From NCBI GenBank assembly GCA_965237445.1, contig OZ250142.1, forward strand, positions 2,914,001 to 2,978,000: a stretch of 64,000 nt of DNA, read 5' to 3'. The stretch comes from G963668185 sp965237445 (GTDB lineage Bacteria > Chloroflexota > Dehalococcoidia > Lucifugimonadales > G963668185). This document shows positions 25,534 to 35,641 of the stretch, piece by piece (position 1 is the stretch's first letter; each line of letters opens with the position of its first letter). Below the pieces are notes generated by a model. It made no database searches and was not told where the DNA came from. It saw only the letters and a program-made list of their open reading frames with translations. The position numbers were made by a program, and so were the translations under genes.

Positions 25534-27087
25534 TTATCGTCCCTCTTTAATGAAGTCGGCGACCCTCTCGGCCATCGCCAGCACGGTTGCGTTTGTGTTT
25601 GCGCGCACGCAGTCCGGCATTATCGACACGTCCGCCACTCGCAGCGACTCCAGTCCGTGCACTCGCCCGAACTGGTCTACCACTGCCATTGGATCGTCGG
25701 CTGCTCCCATCTTGCACGTACAGGAACTATGGTGAGCCGTGGTTACTTCTCGCTTCAACCAGGCATCAAGCTCCCGGTCCGACGCCATGTCGAAGTCAGG
25801 TTCGGGAATGATCCGCTCCGACACGATATGCTCAAACGCCTCGCTCGCAAACAGCTCGTCGCATATGCGTACCCCCTCCCGCATCCTCTCCCGGTCGAAC
25901 GGTTCGGCAAGATAGTTAAAGTCGATCAAGGGCTGATGATGTGGGTCTGCGGACGCGAGTTTCACGCTTCCCGCCCCCAGCGCCAGGTTCAGCACGACTA
26001 TCACTCCCACACCGAGCGGCAGGTCGGGGTCTCCGCCCTTGTCGATCCGCTCCGTCGTCCTGGAATCCATGTACAGGATCATGTCATTGGGGAGATGCGA
26101 GCCGCTTGCCGTGTACCTGAGCACAAGATTCGCCTTCCTGACCTCATTGTCCAAGTCAACGTCGTCATGGACGCTCCACGCCATCTGGACCAAGGGGTGA
26201 TCTCTGAGGTTCTGGCCCACTCCCGGAAGGTCCGCAACAACCGGGACGCCGTGCTCTCGAAGGTGACCTTCAGGTCCAACTCCTGAAAGCATAAGCAGAT
26301 GCGGCGAGCCTATCGATCCACCGCTAAGGATGACCTCCCGTCCGCGGACTGTGAACGTCTCGCCGCCGATCTCCGCCTCAACGCCCACGGCCCTGAGCCC
26401 GTCGAACAGCACTCGCCGGACCAAGCAGTTGGGACGAACCGTGAGGTTGAGCCTGGGACGCGCCGGACCAATGTACGCGATCGCCGTGCTCCACCTCACC
26501 CGGTTGACAGTGTTGAATGCCAGAGGCCCTACGCCTGTCGAGTCGGGATCGTTGTGGTCTGGACAGTCGGCGTAGCCTGATGCCCTGCATGCCTCGTAGA
26601 AGGCGTTTTGCGTTGGAAGCCACTCCTCGCGCGGCTGCCTGCTGCAGACGATGGGCCCATCCGTCCCGTGAAAATCGTCTGCAAAGTCCTGGTCGCTTTC
26701 GGTCTTGCGGAAGTAAGGGAGCATTCGTGGGAAGCTCCACTCATCGTTGCCCATTTCCGCCCAGCCGTCGTAGTCCTCGGGCACGCCTCTCAGGAACATC
26801 TGGGCGTTGATGGCGCTCGAGCCGCCCATGACCTTCCCGCGAGGAACGGAGATGGTACCGGCCTCTTCGGTTGCTCTGGCGGTGAACTGCCAGTTGTGAG
26901 GGCTTCGCCAGATGGTTGTGCCGGGGCCATAGCCGTACTTGACCTCATCTGGCATCCGGCCCAGGTCGGTAAAGTCCGTGCCGGCCTCCAACAGGAGGAC
27001 CGAACAGTCGCGTTCCTCCGTCAGTCTGCTCGCAAGGATGCCGCCCGCGGAACCGGCGCCAACGATGATGTAGTCGTACTCCAACAT
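25534..27087 (-). CDS. GMC-family FAD oxidoreductase (choline dehydrogenase-like)
   Basis: A 517-residue GMC oxidoreductase. The N-terminal FAD motif is DYIIVGAGSAGGILASRL, the GMC signature GKVMGGSSAINAQMFLRG lies near residue 85, and signature 2 is LSGGSIGSPHLLMLSGVGP near 255. The C-terminal catalytic His is in TTAHHSSCTCKMG and the Asn/His position is in RANTNATVLAMAERVAD. This family oxidises alcohols with FAD. The start has AAGGAGAAG directly before ATG. It is convergent with the ABC operon and appears monocistronic. Confidence 0.92.
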   Translation of the reverse strand: MLEYDYIIVGAGSAGGILASRLTEERDCSVLLLEAGTDFTDLGRMPDEVKYGYGPGTTIWRSPHNWQFTARATEEAGTISVPRGKVMGGSSAINAQMFLRGVPEDYDGWAEMGNDEWSFPRMLPYFRKTESDQDFADDFHGTDGPIVCSRQPREEWLPTQNAFYEACRASGYADCPDHNDPDSTGVGPLAFNTVNRVRWSTAIAYIGPARPRLNLTVRPNCLVRRVLFDGLRAVGVEAEIGGETFTVRGREVILSGGSIGSPHLLMLSGVGPEGHLREHGVPVVADLPGVGQNLRDHPLVQMAWSVHDDVDLDNEVRKANLVLRYTASGSHLPNDMILYMDSRTTERIDKGGDPDLPLGVGVIVVLNLALGAGSVKLASADPHHQPLIDFNYLAEPFDRERMREGVRICDELFASEAFEHIVSERIIPEPDFDMASDRELDAWLKREVTTAHHSSCTCKMGAADDPMAVVDQFGRVHGLESLRVADVSIMPDCVRANTNATVLAMAERVADFIKEGR

Positions 27088-27213
27088 CTTCTCCTTTAGT
27101 GCTTACGGAGAATTTCCAAAGCGACTTGGGAAAGTGCATACGCATGCCTGCCGTCCGTGCCTCAAGTCATCTGGACAGTTGGCCGGGAGCTGAAGTCCGC
27201 CTTCATCCGGGCG

Positions 27214-30200
27214 TCAGCCTGCTGGAGTCCGTCTGAGGAACGCCGAGCGGACCGCCTCCAGCGTCGGCTCGTCGAAGTCGCCGCGCCGCACAAACTGCCC
27301 GGACTCCATTGATGCCAGGACTACCCCGTCCCGGAACATCAGTTGATTGGCAGCCACCGCCGGAACGCGTTGCCCGAACGTAAGTATCCCCGAGATGTTC
27401 AGAGGGTCGCAGGCCGAAACCCGCCACAGGTCTCCCGAAGGCTCGGCCTTCCGGACCGTCTTGAGCGCTTCGAGCGCTTCCGGACTGGCGAACTGCTCAC
27501 CGGTCGTTCCCTGGATGAAGCGCCCGCCCCTGATCTCTCCGCGCGCCTCCAGCCTGCGGTACACACCAAGCAGGTGGCGCCAACCCGGCGGGGACGGCTC
27601 ACGGGCCATCATCTCTCTGAACACTACCCCCCACCGTCTCAGGTACTGGCGGGCCAGCCACTCCACGTCGTCCTCTCCTAACCCTGGGTCCGCTTCCTCT
27701 CCTCGACCGTGGTCTTCCCCGACTTCGTCCGCAGTCTCGCCCCTCCGTGGCCCATCGAAGAGCGACCATCGACTGCCCGGCGACCTGTATCTGGCCCTAC
27801 GGCGCACGCGTGTGTTGCGGCGTGTTGGCCTCTTCGTGCCGCCGGCAATGCTGCGAAGCGCGCTGAAGTCATCCGCGGTCACCAGCCCTGCGGCAACGAG
27901 CTGCCACAGCGCCTCCTCTACGTCGGAAGGCAATCGCCGTGTCTGCTGGATGATCTCGGACAGGAATGACGCCCCCCTCCACGACAGGAACTCGTACACT
28001 TCCTGGGCCGCGCCGCGCAGATCTGGCGCTCCTGTATCTGCTCTTCGACGCAGCCACTCCAGGTCGTCCCGTAAGGCAAGCGTAATTGGACTCGTCCTAA
28101 GCAGGCCGGTGCGGCCAATGCCCTCGTCCCCATTTCTCCGGCCGGCAAGCCTGCCCCACACGATCTCGCCTGAGCGGCACAGCTCGTCGAGTAGCGACGG
28201 CCGGTATCCCGCGACCCTGGCTGGCAGCATGTCCGACTCCCACGCCGATGCGGCGGCTTCGAAGCCCTGAAGTTGCTCGATGACCTCCAGCAGGCCCTGC
28301 TCACCCATGGCCTGCGAGCCAGGTATCGCGTGCTGCCAGTAGAACAGGAACCTGGCGAACGCGGCCTGCGGCACAGGCTCGATCTCTCTCCTGAGCCCGC
28401 TGATGGTCGCCCTGTGGATCCGGGCGAGGATGCGCCGGTCGCAATACTCCCCCTCGTCTACACCTGAACGGAACCGGCCGGCCAGCAACTGCCCCTCCGA
28501 TTCGAGACGCGCGATCGCTTGCCTGACCTCGGCCTCGGTGAAACGCAAGGCCTTCCTGACCTCGCCCACGGTGAATGGACCGGATGCCTCAGCCCTGGCG
28601 CGAACGATCTCGAGCAATGCATCCTCCCGCTCAGGTGCGGGAGGCGCGTCGGCAACGGGGCGAGGCTCCGGCATCAGCCGCGCAGTCGGATAGGCGGCGC
28701 GAACGACGCCCGCGGTTTCCGCCGCACCCCATCCGGTCGCACCGTCCTCGTCCAACATCACTCGAAATGCCCTGCCCTCGCTGGCAAGCTCATCGAACCA
28801 TTCAAGCCAGTTCCCTGGCTTTGTTTCGTGGACCTTGGCGTGAGCCTCTTCCTCGGGAATCAGGAGCATGGTCAACAGGGCGTCATGTAGTTCTTCAGCA
28901 TCCCGGCAAACTGGCCAGGCATCTACGGTCGCCTCCCTGATGGCCTCAGGCGACAGCGCTCCGAGGTCACGGCTGTCTTCAGGCAAAGCTCGCCTCAATG
29001 CGACTGCTCGGGCTCTACGCTCCTCAAGCGGCGCCTCGTCAAGGAACGCGTAGGGGTTCGCGTTCAGAATCTGGTGCGAGAACACCGAGGGCTGCAGCGT
29101 GTCGTAGGCCAGCACCTCCACCTCGCCACGCTCTATCGAGGCGATCAACTCGCCGAATGCTTCCGCATCCATGTAGTCCGTCAGGCAGTCCCGCATCGTC
29201 TCGAACACAAGGGGGTGGTCCGGCACGTCGATGTCTCCCGGCATCGTGTTGTCCTGGCACTCCACCTGCGCCGGAAAGACAAGGGCGAGCAGGTCGTCAG
29301 TCCTCATCCTGAGGATCGGCGGCGGAACTCGTCGGCCTGACATGAACCTCAGCACTGCTAGAGAACGCGTGGCGTTCCATCTCCAGCGCGCTCCGAAGAT
29401 CGGAACCTGAAGGATCGCCTGCTCCACCACCTTTGACGCCGTGGGCGACTTTATGTAGCGGAACACGTCGGACAGCGGGAACGAGTGCTGGGGTCCCAGC
29501 GAGAAATTGATCCCATCGTCAGTGGCCGCAGCCTGCAGCTCGAAGTCGAACGTGCGGCATATCTGCTTCCGCAGAGCCATGCCCCACGCTCTGTTGATCC
29601 GCGCTCCAAGGGGCGAGTGAATGACGATCTGCGTGCCGCCGCTTTCGTCGAAGAAGCGCTCCGCCACGATCCTGTTCTTTGTGGGCACCGTACCCAGAAT
29701 ACGGCGGCCTTCCACCATGTAGTCCACTATCTGCTGCGCCACTCCCACAGGAACGCCCGCGTCTTCCATGAGCCACTGTACTGCGGCCTCAGGCTTGTCG
29801 ATTCGGCCGGCCAGCGCGTCTCTCAGATCGGATATCTCTCCGGATAGCTCCTTCGTCCTTGCCGGGGCTTCTCCCAGCCAGAACGGGATGGAGGGGGTAG
29901 CGCCGGGAGCGGCTTCAACGCGTACCCGCCCCATCTCGATGCGCTTGATTCGCCAGGAAGAGTTCCCCAGTAGGAACACGTCTCCGCCCATGCTCTCGAT
30001 TGCGAAGTCCTCGTTGACAGCACCCACCACGACGCCCTCCGGGTCCAGCACAACGTCATAGTCTGTATTGTCAGGAATGGCGCCGCCGCTCGTTAGCGCC
30101 GAAATCCTCGCCGACCTTCGCCCGCGAAGTACTCCGTTCACACCGTCCCTGTGGAGGTAGGCGCCGCGCGATCCTCCGCGCTCCACCACTCCGCGAGAAA

Positions 30201-31575
30201 GCATGTTGACGATCTGCTCGAACTTGGGCCGCGGCAGCTCCGAGTACGGGTACGCCCGCTGGCACAACTCGAACAGCTTGTCCTCTTCCCATGGATCGCA
30301 TGCGCAGGCTGCCACTATCTGCTGCGCTAAGACGTCCAGCGGCCACGGCGGGATGATGAAAGCGTCAAGGCTGCCTCTGCGAATCGCCCTGCAGAGCGCC
30401 GCGCACTCGAACAGCTCGTCGCGTGTAAGTGGAAACAGGCGTCCCTTCGGCGTGGCGCCGAGCGAGTGACCCGATCGGCCCACGCGCTGCAGTAGCACAG
30501 CGATCGAGCGGGGCGATCCTATCTGACAGACGAGGTCGACATTCCCAATGTCGATTCCAAGCTCCAATGATGCTGTCGCCACGCAGGCCTTGATCTCCCC
30601 AAACTTCAACCGGTGCTCTGTCTCCTGTCGCCGCTTCCGGGAGAGGCTCCCGTGATGCGCGGCAATTGCTTCGGGGCCCAGGCGCTTTTCAAGCAAGTGG
30701 GCCACCCGTTCCACCATGCGGCGCGTGTTTACGAACACCAGCGTCGTGTCATGCCCTCTTACGAGCTCGGCGATGCAGTCCATGGTCTCGGCCATGTACT
30801 CGTGCGTGGCTATCGGCCCAACTTCGAACTGGTCAGGCACTTCGATCTCGAGGTCGATTTCTCGAGCGTGGCCTGCATCCACGATCACACAGTCGGCGCT
30901 GCCGTCGGTGGCCATGTTTCCCGCGCCAACAAGCAACTTAGCCATCTCATCTATGGGCTTCTGAGTCGCCGATATCCCAATCCGGGTGACTTCGTTCTCT
31001 GCCAACTCACAGAGGCGTTCCATCGTTAGGGCGAGATGTGACCCCCGTTTGCTGCCTGCTACGGCGTGAAGCTCGTCAACGATCAGCGTCTTCACGCCCT
31101 TGAGTCCGTTGCGGGCCTTCTCGGAGGTGAGCAGCAGGTACAGAGACTCCGGCGTAGTCACAAGCATGTGCGGCGGCCTCTTCACCATCGCCTGACGCTC
31201 GGACTGAGGCGTGTCGCCCGTGCGGACGGAAACGCGGATCTCCGGCAGCGGGAGCTCCGCCTCAGCCGCCAACTCCGAGATTTCGGCCAGAGGTTCCTGA
31301 AGGTTGCGATGAATGTCGTTGGATAGCGCCTTCAGCGGGGACACATACACGACTTCCGTGCCATCCGGCAGACCGCCGTTCAGTCCGGCGCGCACCAGAC
31401 CGTCGATACACTCCATGAACGCCGCCAGCGTCTTGCCTGAGCCGGTTGGCGCCGCGATAAGCGTGTGCCGTCTGTGGGCAACGGCATCCCACCCCAACGT
31501 CTGCGCCTCTGTCGGGCCTTCAAACTGCCCTTCGAACCAGGCTCTGACTATCGGGTGAAATCGGTCCAGGGACAT
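27214..31575 (-). CDS. lhr: Lhr-type large ATP-dependent helicase
   Basis: A 1,453-residue SF2 helicase from the ATG at 31575 (MSLDRFHPIVRAW), chosen because GAAGGG lies just upstream; an ATG at 31599 has none. Helicase motifs are AAPTGSGKTLAAF (I), DELHAV (II), SATQ (III), and QRVGRSGHS (VI) in the first 420 residues, followed by the winged-helix and Lhr-specific domains (Lhr-Core). The second half corresponds to the Lhr C-terminal domain including tandem winged helices. Length matches long bacterial Lhr (about 1,500), which unwinds 3'-5' and is implicated in DNA repair. It stands alone on this strand. Confidence 0.95.
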   Translation of the reverse strand: MSLDRFHPIVRAWFEGQFEGPTEAQTLGWDAVAHRRHTLIAAPTGSGKTLAAFMECIDGLVRAGLNGGLPDGTEVVYVSPLKALSNDIHRNLQEPLAEISELAAEAELPLPEIRVSVRTGDTPQSERQAMVKRPPHMLVTTPESLYLLLTSEKARNGLKGVKTLIVDELHAVAGSKRGSHLALTMERLCELAENEVTRIGISATQKPIDEMAKLLVGAGNMATDGSADCVIVDAGHAREIDLEIEVPDQFEVGPIATHEYMAETMDCIAELVRGHDTTLVFVNTRRMVERVAHLLEKRLGPEAIAAHHGSLSRKRRQETEHRLKFGEIKACVATASLELGIDIGNVDLVCQIGSPRSIAVLLQRVGRSGHSLGATPKGRLFPLTRDELFECAALCRAIRRGSLDAFIIPPWPLDVLAQQIVAACACDPWEEDKLFELCQRAYPYSELPRPKFEQIVNMLSRGVVERGGSRGAYLHRDGVNGVLRGRRSARISALTSGGAIPDNTDYDVVLDPEGVVVGAVNEDFAIESMGGDVFLLGNSSWRIKRIEMGRVRVEAAPGATPSIPFWLGEAPARTKELSGEISDLRDALAGRIDKPEAAVQWLMEDAGVPVGVAQQIVDYMVEGRRILGTVPTKNRIVAERFFDESGGTQIVIHSPLGARINRAWGMALRKQICRTFDFELQAAATDDGINFSLGPQHSFPLSDVFRYIKSPTASKVVEQAILQVPIFGARWRWNATRSLAVLRFMSGRRVPPPILRMRTDDLLALVFPAQVECQDNTMPGDIDVPDHPLVFETMRDCLTDYMDAEAFGELIASIERGEVEVLAYDTLQPSVFSHQILNANPYAFLDEAPLEERRARAVALRRALPEDSRDLGALSPEAIREATVDAWPVCRDAEELHDALLTMLLIPEEEAHAKVHETKPGNWLEWFDELASEGRAFRVMLDEDGATGWGAAETAGVVRAAYPTARLMPEPRPVADAPPAPEREDALLEIVRARAEASGPFTVGEVRKALRFTEAEVRQAIARLESEGQLLAGRFRSGVDEGEYCDRRILARIHRATISGLRREIEPVPQAAFARFLFYWQHAIPGSQAMGEQGLLEVIEQLQGFEAAASAWESDMLPARVAGYRPSLLDELCRSGEIVWGRLAGRRNGDEGIGRTGLLRTSPITLALRDDLEWLRRRADTGAPDLRGAAQEVYEFLSWRGASFLSEIIQQTRRLPSDVEEALWQLVAAGLVTADDFSALRSIAGGTKRPTRRNTRVRRRARYRSPGSRWSLFDGPRRGETADEVGEDHGRGEEADPGLGEDDVEWLARQYLRRWGVVFREMMAREPSPPGWRHLLGVYRRLEARGEIRGGRFIQGTTGEQFASPEALEALKTVRKAEPSGDLWRVSACDPLNISGILTFGQRVPAVAANQLMFRDGVVLASMESGQFVRRGDFDEPTLEAVRSAFLRRTPAG

Positions 31576-31739
31576 TCGAACCCTTCTCGCCGCGGCCAAT
31601 CTTCCGCCGTTGCGCCAGGATAGAGACTACGAGGCATTCGCCGCGTCTGTGTCGCCAACGCTCCGCCTCTATTGTCTACCATGACCCCGCACAGATAAAC
31701 TCCTTTCCGCACGAATCAATGAACCTATGGAGGACTCAG

Positions 31740-32723
31740 GTGACCACGACTTCAAGCCCCAACGGAAATGTTCGGTTCCCGATCGAGAAAGCCCGAGAGT
31801 GGCTCGTTGGCCCCATGGTAGCGGTCGCCACCCCATTCAATGAGGACTACAGCCTGGACCTGGACGCCCTCCGTGACAACATCAGGTTCATGATCGACGG
31901 AGGGGTCCGCACAGGTAACGGCACCCTTCTTGTCGGCGGCGCGGGCGGCGAACACCCGGCCATGAACGTCGACGAGCGAAAGGCCGTGATGGACCTGTCG
32001 ATGGAGGCGGCAAACGGCGAGGTGCCTGTAGCCACCAGCGTCCAGCACACCGACACCCGCGTTACCGTCGACCTTGCCCAGCACGCGTCGGCGGCCGGAC
32101 TCCAGGGCGTGCAGCTCGGCCCCACCTACTACTACGTGCCCACCGAGGGCGATGTGAGCCGGCTGTTCGAGTTGGTCGCGTCCGAGTCTGACGTGATGCT
32201 CATGATCTACCACACGCACTGGGAAGGTCTGACCATGAGCATGGGCCTGCTCAGTGAGCTGGCAGACATGCCCACAGTCGGCGCGCTCAAGTGGTCTGCC
32301 CCCACGATCGACATGCTCGAAGAGGGCCTGAAGAAGTTCTCAAGCAAGCTGTCGATCATCGACAACGCAGGCAAGCATGTGCTCAGCCACCAGCTTGGAG
32401 CGCGTGGGTTCATCACCCACCTGAGCGGCTTCTGGCCGGATTACCCTAGCGACATTTGGCGCCTGCTGGAGGACCTTGACTACGTAGGCGCCGAACGCCT
32501 CTTGGAAGAATTCAAGTACCCGTGGTTGGAGTGGCGGAATGAGGTCGCTAGCGTGACGGGCGGCGAAGGACCGTTCATCAAGGCGGCAATGGAAGAGGTC
32601 GGCCTTCGTGTCGGCCCGCCGAGGCCGCCATCCACCAGGGCGCCGGAGTCCTTCCTGCCCGCGCTTAGAGAGTTGCTGAAGAAGGCTGGCACGCCAATGG
32701 CTGCGCAGACGGTACGGAGCTGA
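31740..32723 (+). CDS. DapA-family (dihydrodipicolinate synthase-like) aldolase/lyase
   Basis: A 327-residue TIM-barrel protein of the DHDPS/NAL family, from GTG 31740, chosen because GGAGG precedes it; an ATG at 31719 has no site. It has VGPMVAVATPFNEDYSLD at the N-terminus, VGGAGGEHPAMNVDER (for the canonical GTTGE), the Schiff-base lysine in GALKWSAPT (about 190), and MLMIYHTHWEG at the catalytic tyrosine strand. Loss of the GTTGE and LYNxP consensus argues against DapA itself and for a catabolic lyase of sugar or keto acids. It is followed 2 bp later by a DUF1801 gene. Confidence 0.88.
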   Translation: MTTTSSPNGNVRFPIEKAREWLVGPMVAVATPFNEDYSLDLDALRDNIRFMIDGGVRTGNGTLLVGGAGGEHPAMNVDERKAVMDLSMEAANGEVPVATSVQHTDTRVTVDLAQHASAAGLQGVQLGPTYYYVPTEGDVSRLFELVASESDVMLMIYHTHWEGLTMSMGLLSELADMPTVGALKWSAPTIDMLEEGLKKFSSKLSIIDNAGKHVLSHQLGARGFITHLSGFWPDYPSDIWRLLEDLDYVGAERLLEEFKYPWLEWRNEVASVTGGEGPFIKAAMEEVGLRVGPPRPPSTRAPESFLPALRELLKKAGTPMAAQTVRS

Positions 32724-32725
32724 CA

Positions 32726-33154
32726 ATGGCGGAACTGAAGACCAGAAAGAACGACGCCAGCGTCGACGAATTCCTCGTTGGCGCAGCCGATGAACGCAAG
32801 CGCGCCGACTGCTACGCGCTTCTCGACCTCATGCGAGAGGTCACGGGCGACGAGCCCTCGATGTGGGGCGACAGCATCGTGGGATACGGTTCGTACCGGT
32901 ACAAGCACCGCTCCGGCCAAAGCGGCGAGTGGTTCCTCACCGGGTTCTCCCCCAGGAAGCGTAACCTCACGATCTACATCATGCCGGGCTTCGACCGATA
33001 CGGGGACATAATGGCCAAGCTCGGCAAGTACAAGAACAGCGTGTCATGCCTGTACGTCAACAAACTAGCGGACATCGACCTCGACGCCTTGCGCGAACTT
33101 GTGAAGTCCTCGTACGTCGACATGAAGGAAGCCAACGCTGCCGGGGGCTGCTAG
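32726..33154 (+). CDS. DUF1801 domain protein
   Basis: A 142-residue single-domain protein. VDEFLVGAADERKRADCYAL, MWGDSIVGYGSYRYKH, EWFLTGFSPRKRNLTIYIM and a C-terminal helix match DUF1801 (YdhG/frataxin-like fold) proteins. Function is not established; some relatives are described as iron-chaperone-like. It starts 2 bp after the DapA-like gene, so it is probably co-translated. Confidence 0.9.
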   Translation: MAELKTRKNDASVDEFLVGAADERKRADCYALLDLMREVTGDEPSMWGDSIVGYGSYRYKHRSGQSGEWFLTGFSPRKRNLTIYIMPGFDRYGDIMAKLGKYKNSVSCLYVNKLADIDLDALRELVKSSYVDMKEANAAGGC

Positions 33155-33278
33155 CAGCCCCACACGCGGCCACTCTCGGCTCCCCTTCCCTAGTCCCGTC
33201 CGCTGGGCAAGAGCCTCCTCCGAGTCCCTCGAGGGGCTGGGAAGGGGTCACCACTGCACCGGATCGAACGGAGGAATC
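33155..33278. repeat. Intergenic inverted repeat (CCCCTTCCC ... GGGAAGGGG)
   Basis: Between DUF1801 and the next gene, CCCCTTCCC at 33182-33190 pairs with GGGAAGGGG at 33239-33247, with a second small hairpin CCCTCGAGGGG inside. Composition resembles the 73-bp palindromic elements but the sequence is not the same. It could act as a terminator stem or be a decayed REP element. Confidence 0.5.
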
Positions 33279-33566
33279 ATGATCGGAGTACTCACCAGCC
33301 ACTGGGCCAAAGAGGGCCGCTTCGAAGAGGCGCGCCGCCTTCTCGACGGAAACGGCCTCGCACAGAGTAGGGCGCCCGGTTTCGTGCGACGCACCACATT
33401 GGTTAGCGCAACCGATCCGTCCAAGATCACCACGCTCGTCATCTGGGAGAGCAACGAGATCTACGATGCCTGGCGCGCCAGCCCCGAGCGTTCCAATGCC
33501 ATGGCCGGCGCCGAAGACCTATGGTCCCGCCCCCCGGAGTCCGAGCGCTTCCACTTCGTCGGCTAA
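33279..33566 (+). CDS. Dimeric alpha/beta-barrel (ABM-like) small protein
   Basis: A 95-residue protein with the start at ATG 33279 preceded by GGAGGAATC. The pattern strand (MIGVLTSHW), helix (GRFEEARRLLDGN), strand (GFVRRTTLVSATD), strand (TTLVIWESNEIYDAWRAS) is that of antibiotic-biosynthesis-monooxygenase-like dimeric barrels. Catalytic role cannot be assigned. Confidence 0.7.
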   Translation: MIGVLTSHWAKEGRFEEARRLLDGNGLAQSRAPGFVRRTTLVSATDPSKITTLVIWESNEIYDAWRASPERSNAMAGAEDLWSRPPESERFHFVG

Positions 33567-33589
33567 CGCGCCAGAGCCGCTTCCCCCAC

Positions 33590-33669
33590 TGTCATTCAGA
33601 GCGCTCATCTGTGTCGTTTCGAGCACTCATCCCTGTCATTTCGAGCGAGCGAAGCGAGCCGAGAAATCC
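33590..33669. repeat. REP-like tandem of GTCATTTCGAGC units
   Basis: The phrase TGTCATTCAGAGCGCTCATC is followed by GTGTCGTTTCGAGCACTCAT and then CTGTCATTTCGAGCGAGCGA AGCGAGCCGAGAAATCC, three diverged units of about 25-27 bp. The last unit is a short palindrome (TTTCGAGC...GCGAGCCGAGAAA). The remaining sequence to 33849 holds no gene. Confidence 0.6.
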
Positions 33670-33849
33670 AAGAGCTCACGCCCTCAGCACGGTGTGTTCC
33701 CAGCCCCACATTGCCCTCGGCACAGCCTCTCCCCCGCCATGTGGGTGTCCGCACACTCAACGATCGGTCTTTCAGGCCCGGCCGAGGAATCCTACGGCCG
33801 ACGCCTACAAACCAAGTTCCGCAATTTATGGGTCCAGGACAAGCCCTGG

Positions 33850-35367
33850 CTAGCTAGCCAGGTTGCGCACCAACTGCAGCAGGCCCCTAACCGGAATGCC
33901 GTTCGGTCCTTTCGGGTTGTAGCCCTTGTCGCTGCCGCCGTGGTCGCCGAACGAGTTCGCGCTTGATGCGATGTCCAGGTGCACCCACGCCGCGTCGCCG
34001 ACGAACTCGCCGATTATCAACGCGCCAATCGTCGCGCCGGCCCCTCGGCCGCCCGTGTTCTTGATGTCCGCGATATCGCTCTTGTACTGCTCCTTGTAGT
34101 CGTCGTATGTCGGAAGCTGCCAGATCTTCTCGCCAACCTGCCTGCTGGCAGTGACCACCTGGTCCACGAGCTCCTGGTCATTGCCGAACGCCCCCGTAAC
34201 GTCGTTGCCGAGCGCCACGCCAATTGCGCCCGTCAGCGTAGCCACGTCCACCATGCGCTTGATGCCGATCGAGTTCGCGTAGGCCACCGCGTCGGCCAGC
34301 ACAAGCCGCCCCTCGGCGTCGGTGTTGTCAATCTCGATTGTCTTGCCGTTGAACGCCTTCACCACGTCGCCCGGCCGCTGCGCGTGGCCGCCCGGCAGGT
34401 TCTCGGTGCATGCAGCGACCGCCGTCACGTTAATGCGCGGCTTGAAGTGGTTGACCGCCTCCATAGCGCAGAGCACCGCTGCGCCCCCGGCCATGTCGCC
34501 GCCCATCGTCGACATGCCGCTCGCCGGCTTCAGCGAAAGCCCTCCGCTGTCGAACGTTATCCCTTTGCCTATGAGCCCGATGTTGTTGTCCGTGTTTTCG
34601 GGATCGCCCTCGTATCGCATGATGATGAACTTCGGCGGCTCGTCCGTACCCTTTGCAACACCGCAGTACGCACCCATTCCCATCTCACGGCACTCGTCGA
34701 GCTCCAGAACATCGAGTGTCATTCCGGTGCCGTGCGAGATTTCCACCGCCGACTCCACCATGGCCGATGGGTTCATCACATTGGGCGGCTGGTACGCCAT
34801 GGTCCGGCACCGGTTGACTGCCGCCGCAATCGCGAGGCCGTCCGTGACGCCCGCCTGCAGGTCGTCCACCTTCGACGCGTCGAACTCCACGATCGTCAGC
34901 GACTCAAGTTCCTTGCGGTCGTCGTCCGGGCTCTTGTGCTCGGTGAATGTCCACGTCCCCAGCGCTCCGCCCTCGGCAATCGCCTGGCCCGACTCGCGAG
35001 CCGCCATGCCGGCAATCCCTGCACCGTGCGCGATAGTCGCGGCGTGCGTCGCGCCGGCATCGCGGGACCTGCGGCTCGCCTCCGCTGTGACCTTGCGGAC
35101 GGCCTCAGCATTGAAGTCGTCCTGCTTGCCGAGTCCCGACACGATCACGCGTGGCGAAGGCAACCTTCCGAGGCTGTACACCAGCACGTGCTCACCCGAC
35201 TTACCGGTGATGTCGCCGCCCGCGATCAGGTTGGTGATCGCCCCATCGAGCGCGGCGTCGACCGCTCCCGTTCCGCCTTCCGGCTCGGTCACCCCCTCGA
35301 ACAGGTTGACGATGATCGCGCCCGCGTCATGCTTCGTTATGTCGCCCGATACGACGTTGATTTCCAT
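33850..35367 (-). CDS. pepA: Leucyl aminopeptidase (M17)
   Basis: A 505-residue M17 aminopeptidase of normal length. The macro-like N-terminal domain spans about 1-165. The catalytic domain contains GKGITFDSGGLSLKP with metal-binding Asp and Lys (about 268), MGGDMAGGAAV, and NTDAEGRLVLADAV (about 350), the family signature with catalytic Arg and metal ligands. It releases N-terminal residues from peptides in the cytoplasm with two zinc or manganese ions. The start ATG has GGGAGG 4 bases upstream. A 505-residue plus-strand frame over the same DNA is only a shadow. Confidence 0.95.
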   Translation of the reverse strand: MEINVVSGDITKHDAGAIIVNLFEGVTEPEGGTGAVDAALDGAITNLIAGGDITGKSGEHVLVYSLGRLPSPRVIVSGLGKQDDFNAEAVRKVTAEASRRSRDAGATHAATIAHGAGIAGMAARESGQAIAEGGALGTWTFTEHKSPDDDRKELESLTIVEFDASKVDDLQAGVTDGLAIAAAVNRCRTMAYQPPNVMNPSAMVESAVEISHGTGMTLDVLELDECREMGMGAYCGVAKGTDEPPKFIIMRYEGDPENTDNNIGLIGKGITFDSGGLSLKPASGMSTMGGDMAGGAAVLCAMEAVNHFKPRINVTAVAACTENLPGGHAQRPGDVVKAFNGKTIEIDNTDAEGRLVLADAVAYANSIGIKRMVDVATLTGAIGVALGNDVTGAFGNDQELVDQVVTASRQVGEKIWQLPTYDDYKEQYKSDIADIKNTGGRGAGATIGALIIGEFVGDAAWVHLDIASSANSFGDHGGSDKGYNPKGPNGIPVRGLLQLVRNLAS

Positions 35368-35553
35368 GGTGCCTCCCGGCTTTTGTGTGGTCTCAGGGTA
35401 CGCGGCGCTCCGAGCGCCGTCCGATCCGCTCCAATGCTAACCCCAAGCGCCGGGGAGTGGAAGAGACAATCCCAGGGAGGTGTGATCTGTCCACCAGCGT
35501 GCGCATCTTGGAATGCCCGCCAAAGTTGGCCCTATTATGGGACCTTTGCTTAA

Positions 35554-35626
35554 CTGTCTATTCGGTGATGGGCAAGGCGCTCCGACTCCTTCCCCAGTCT
35601 GCTGGGGAAGGTTGGGATGGGGTTCC
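35554..35626 (+). repeat. 73-bp palindromic element, copy B
   Basis: Starts CTGTCTATTCGGTGATGGGC and ends GGGATGGGGTTCC, with the perfect stem CCTTCCCCAG / CTGGGGAAGG in the middle. It has the same length as copy A (6285-6357) with only a few differences. It ends 15 bp before an isolated homocysteine S-methyltransferase gene tail. Confidence 0.9.
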
Positions 35627-35641
35627 CTGTCTCGCTTCTAG

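Noticed and set aside
33979..35553. 524-residue plus-strand frame
   Set aside because: Antisense shadow of leucyl aminopeptidase; composition is arginine/valine-rich without motifs, while the minus strand has all M17 signatures.
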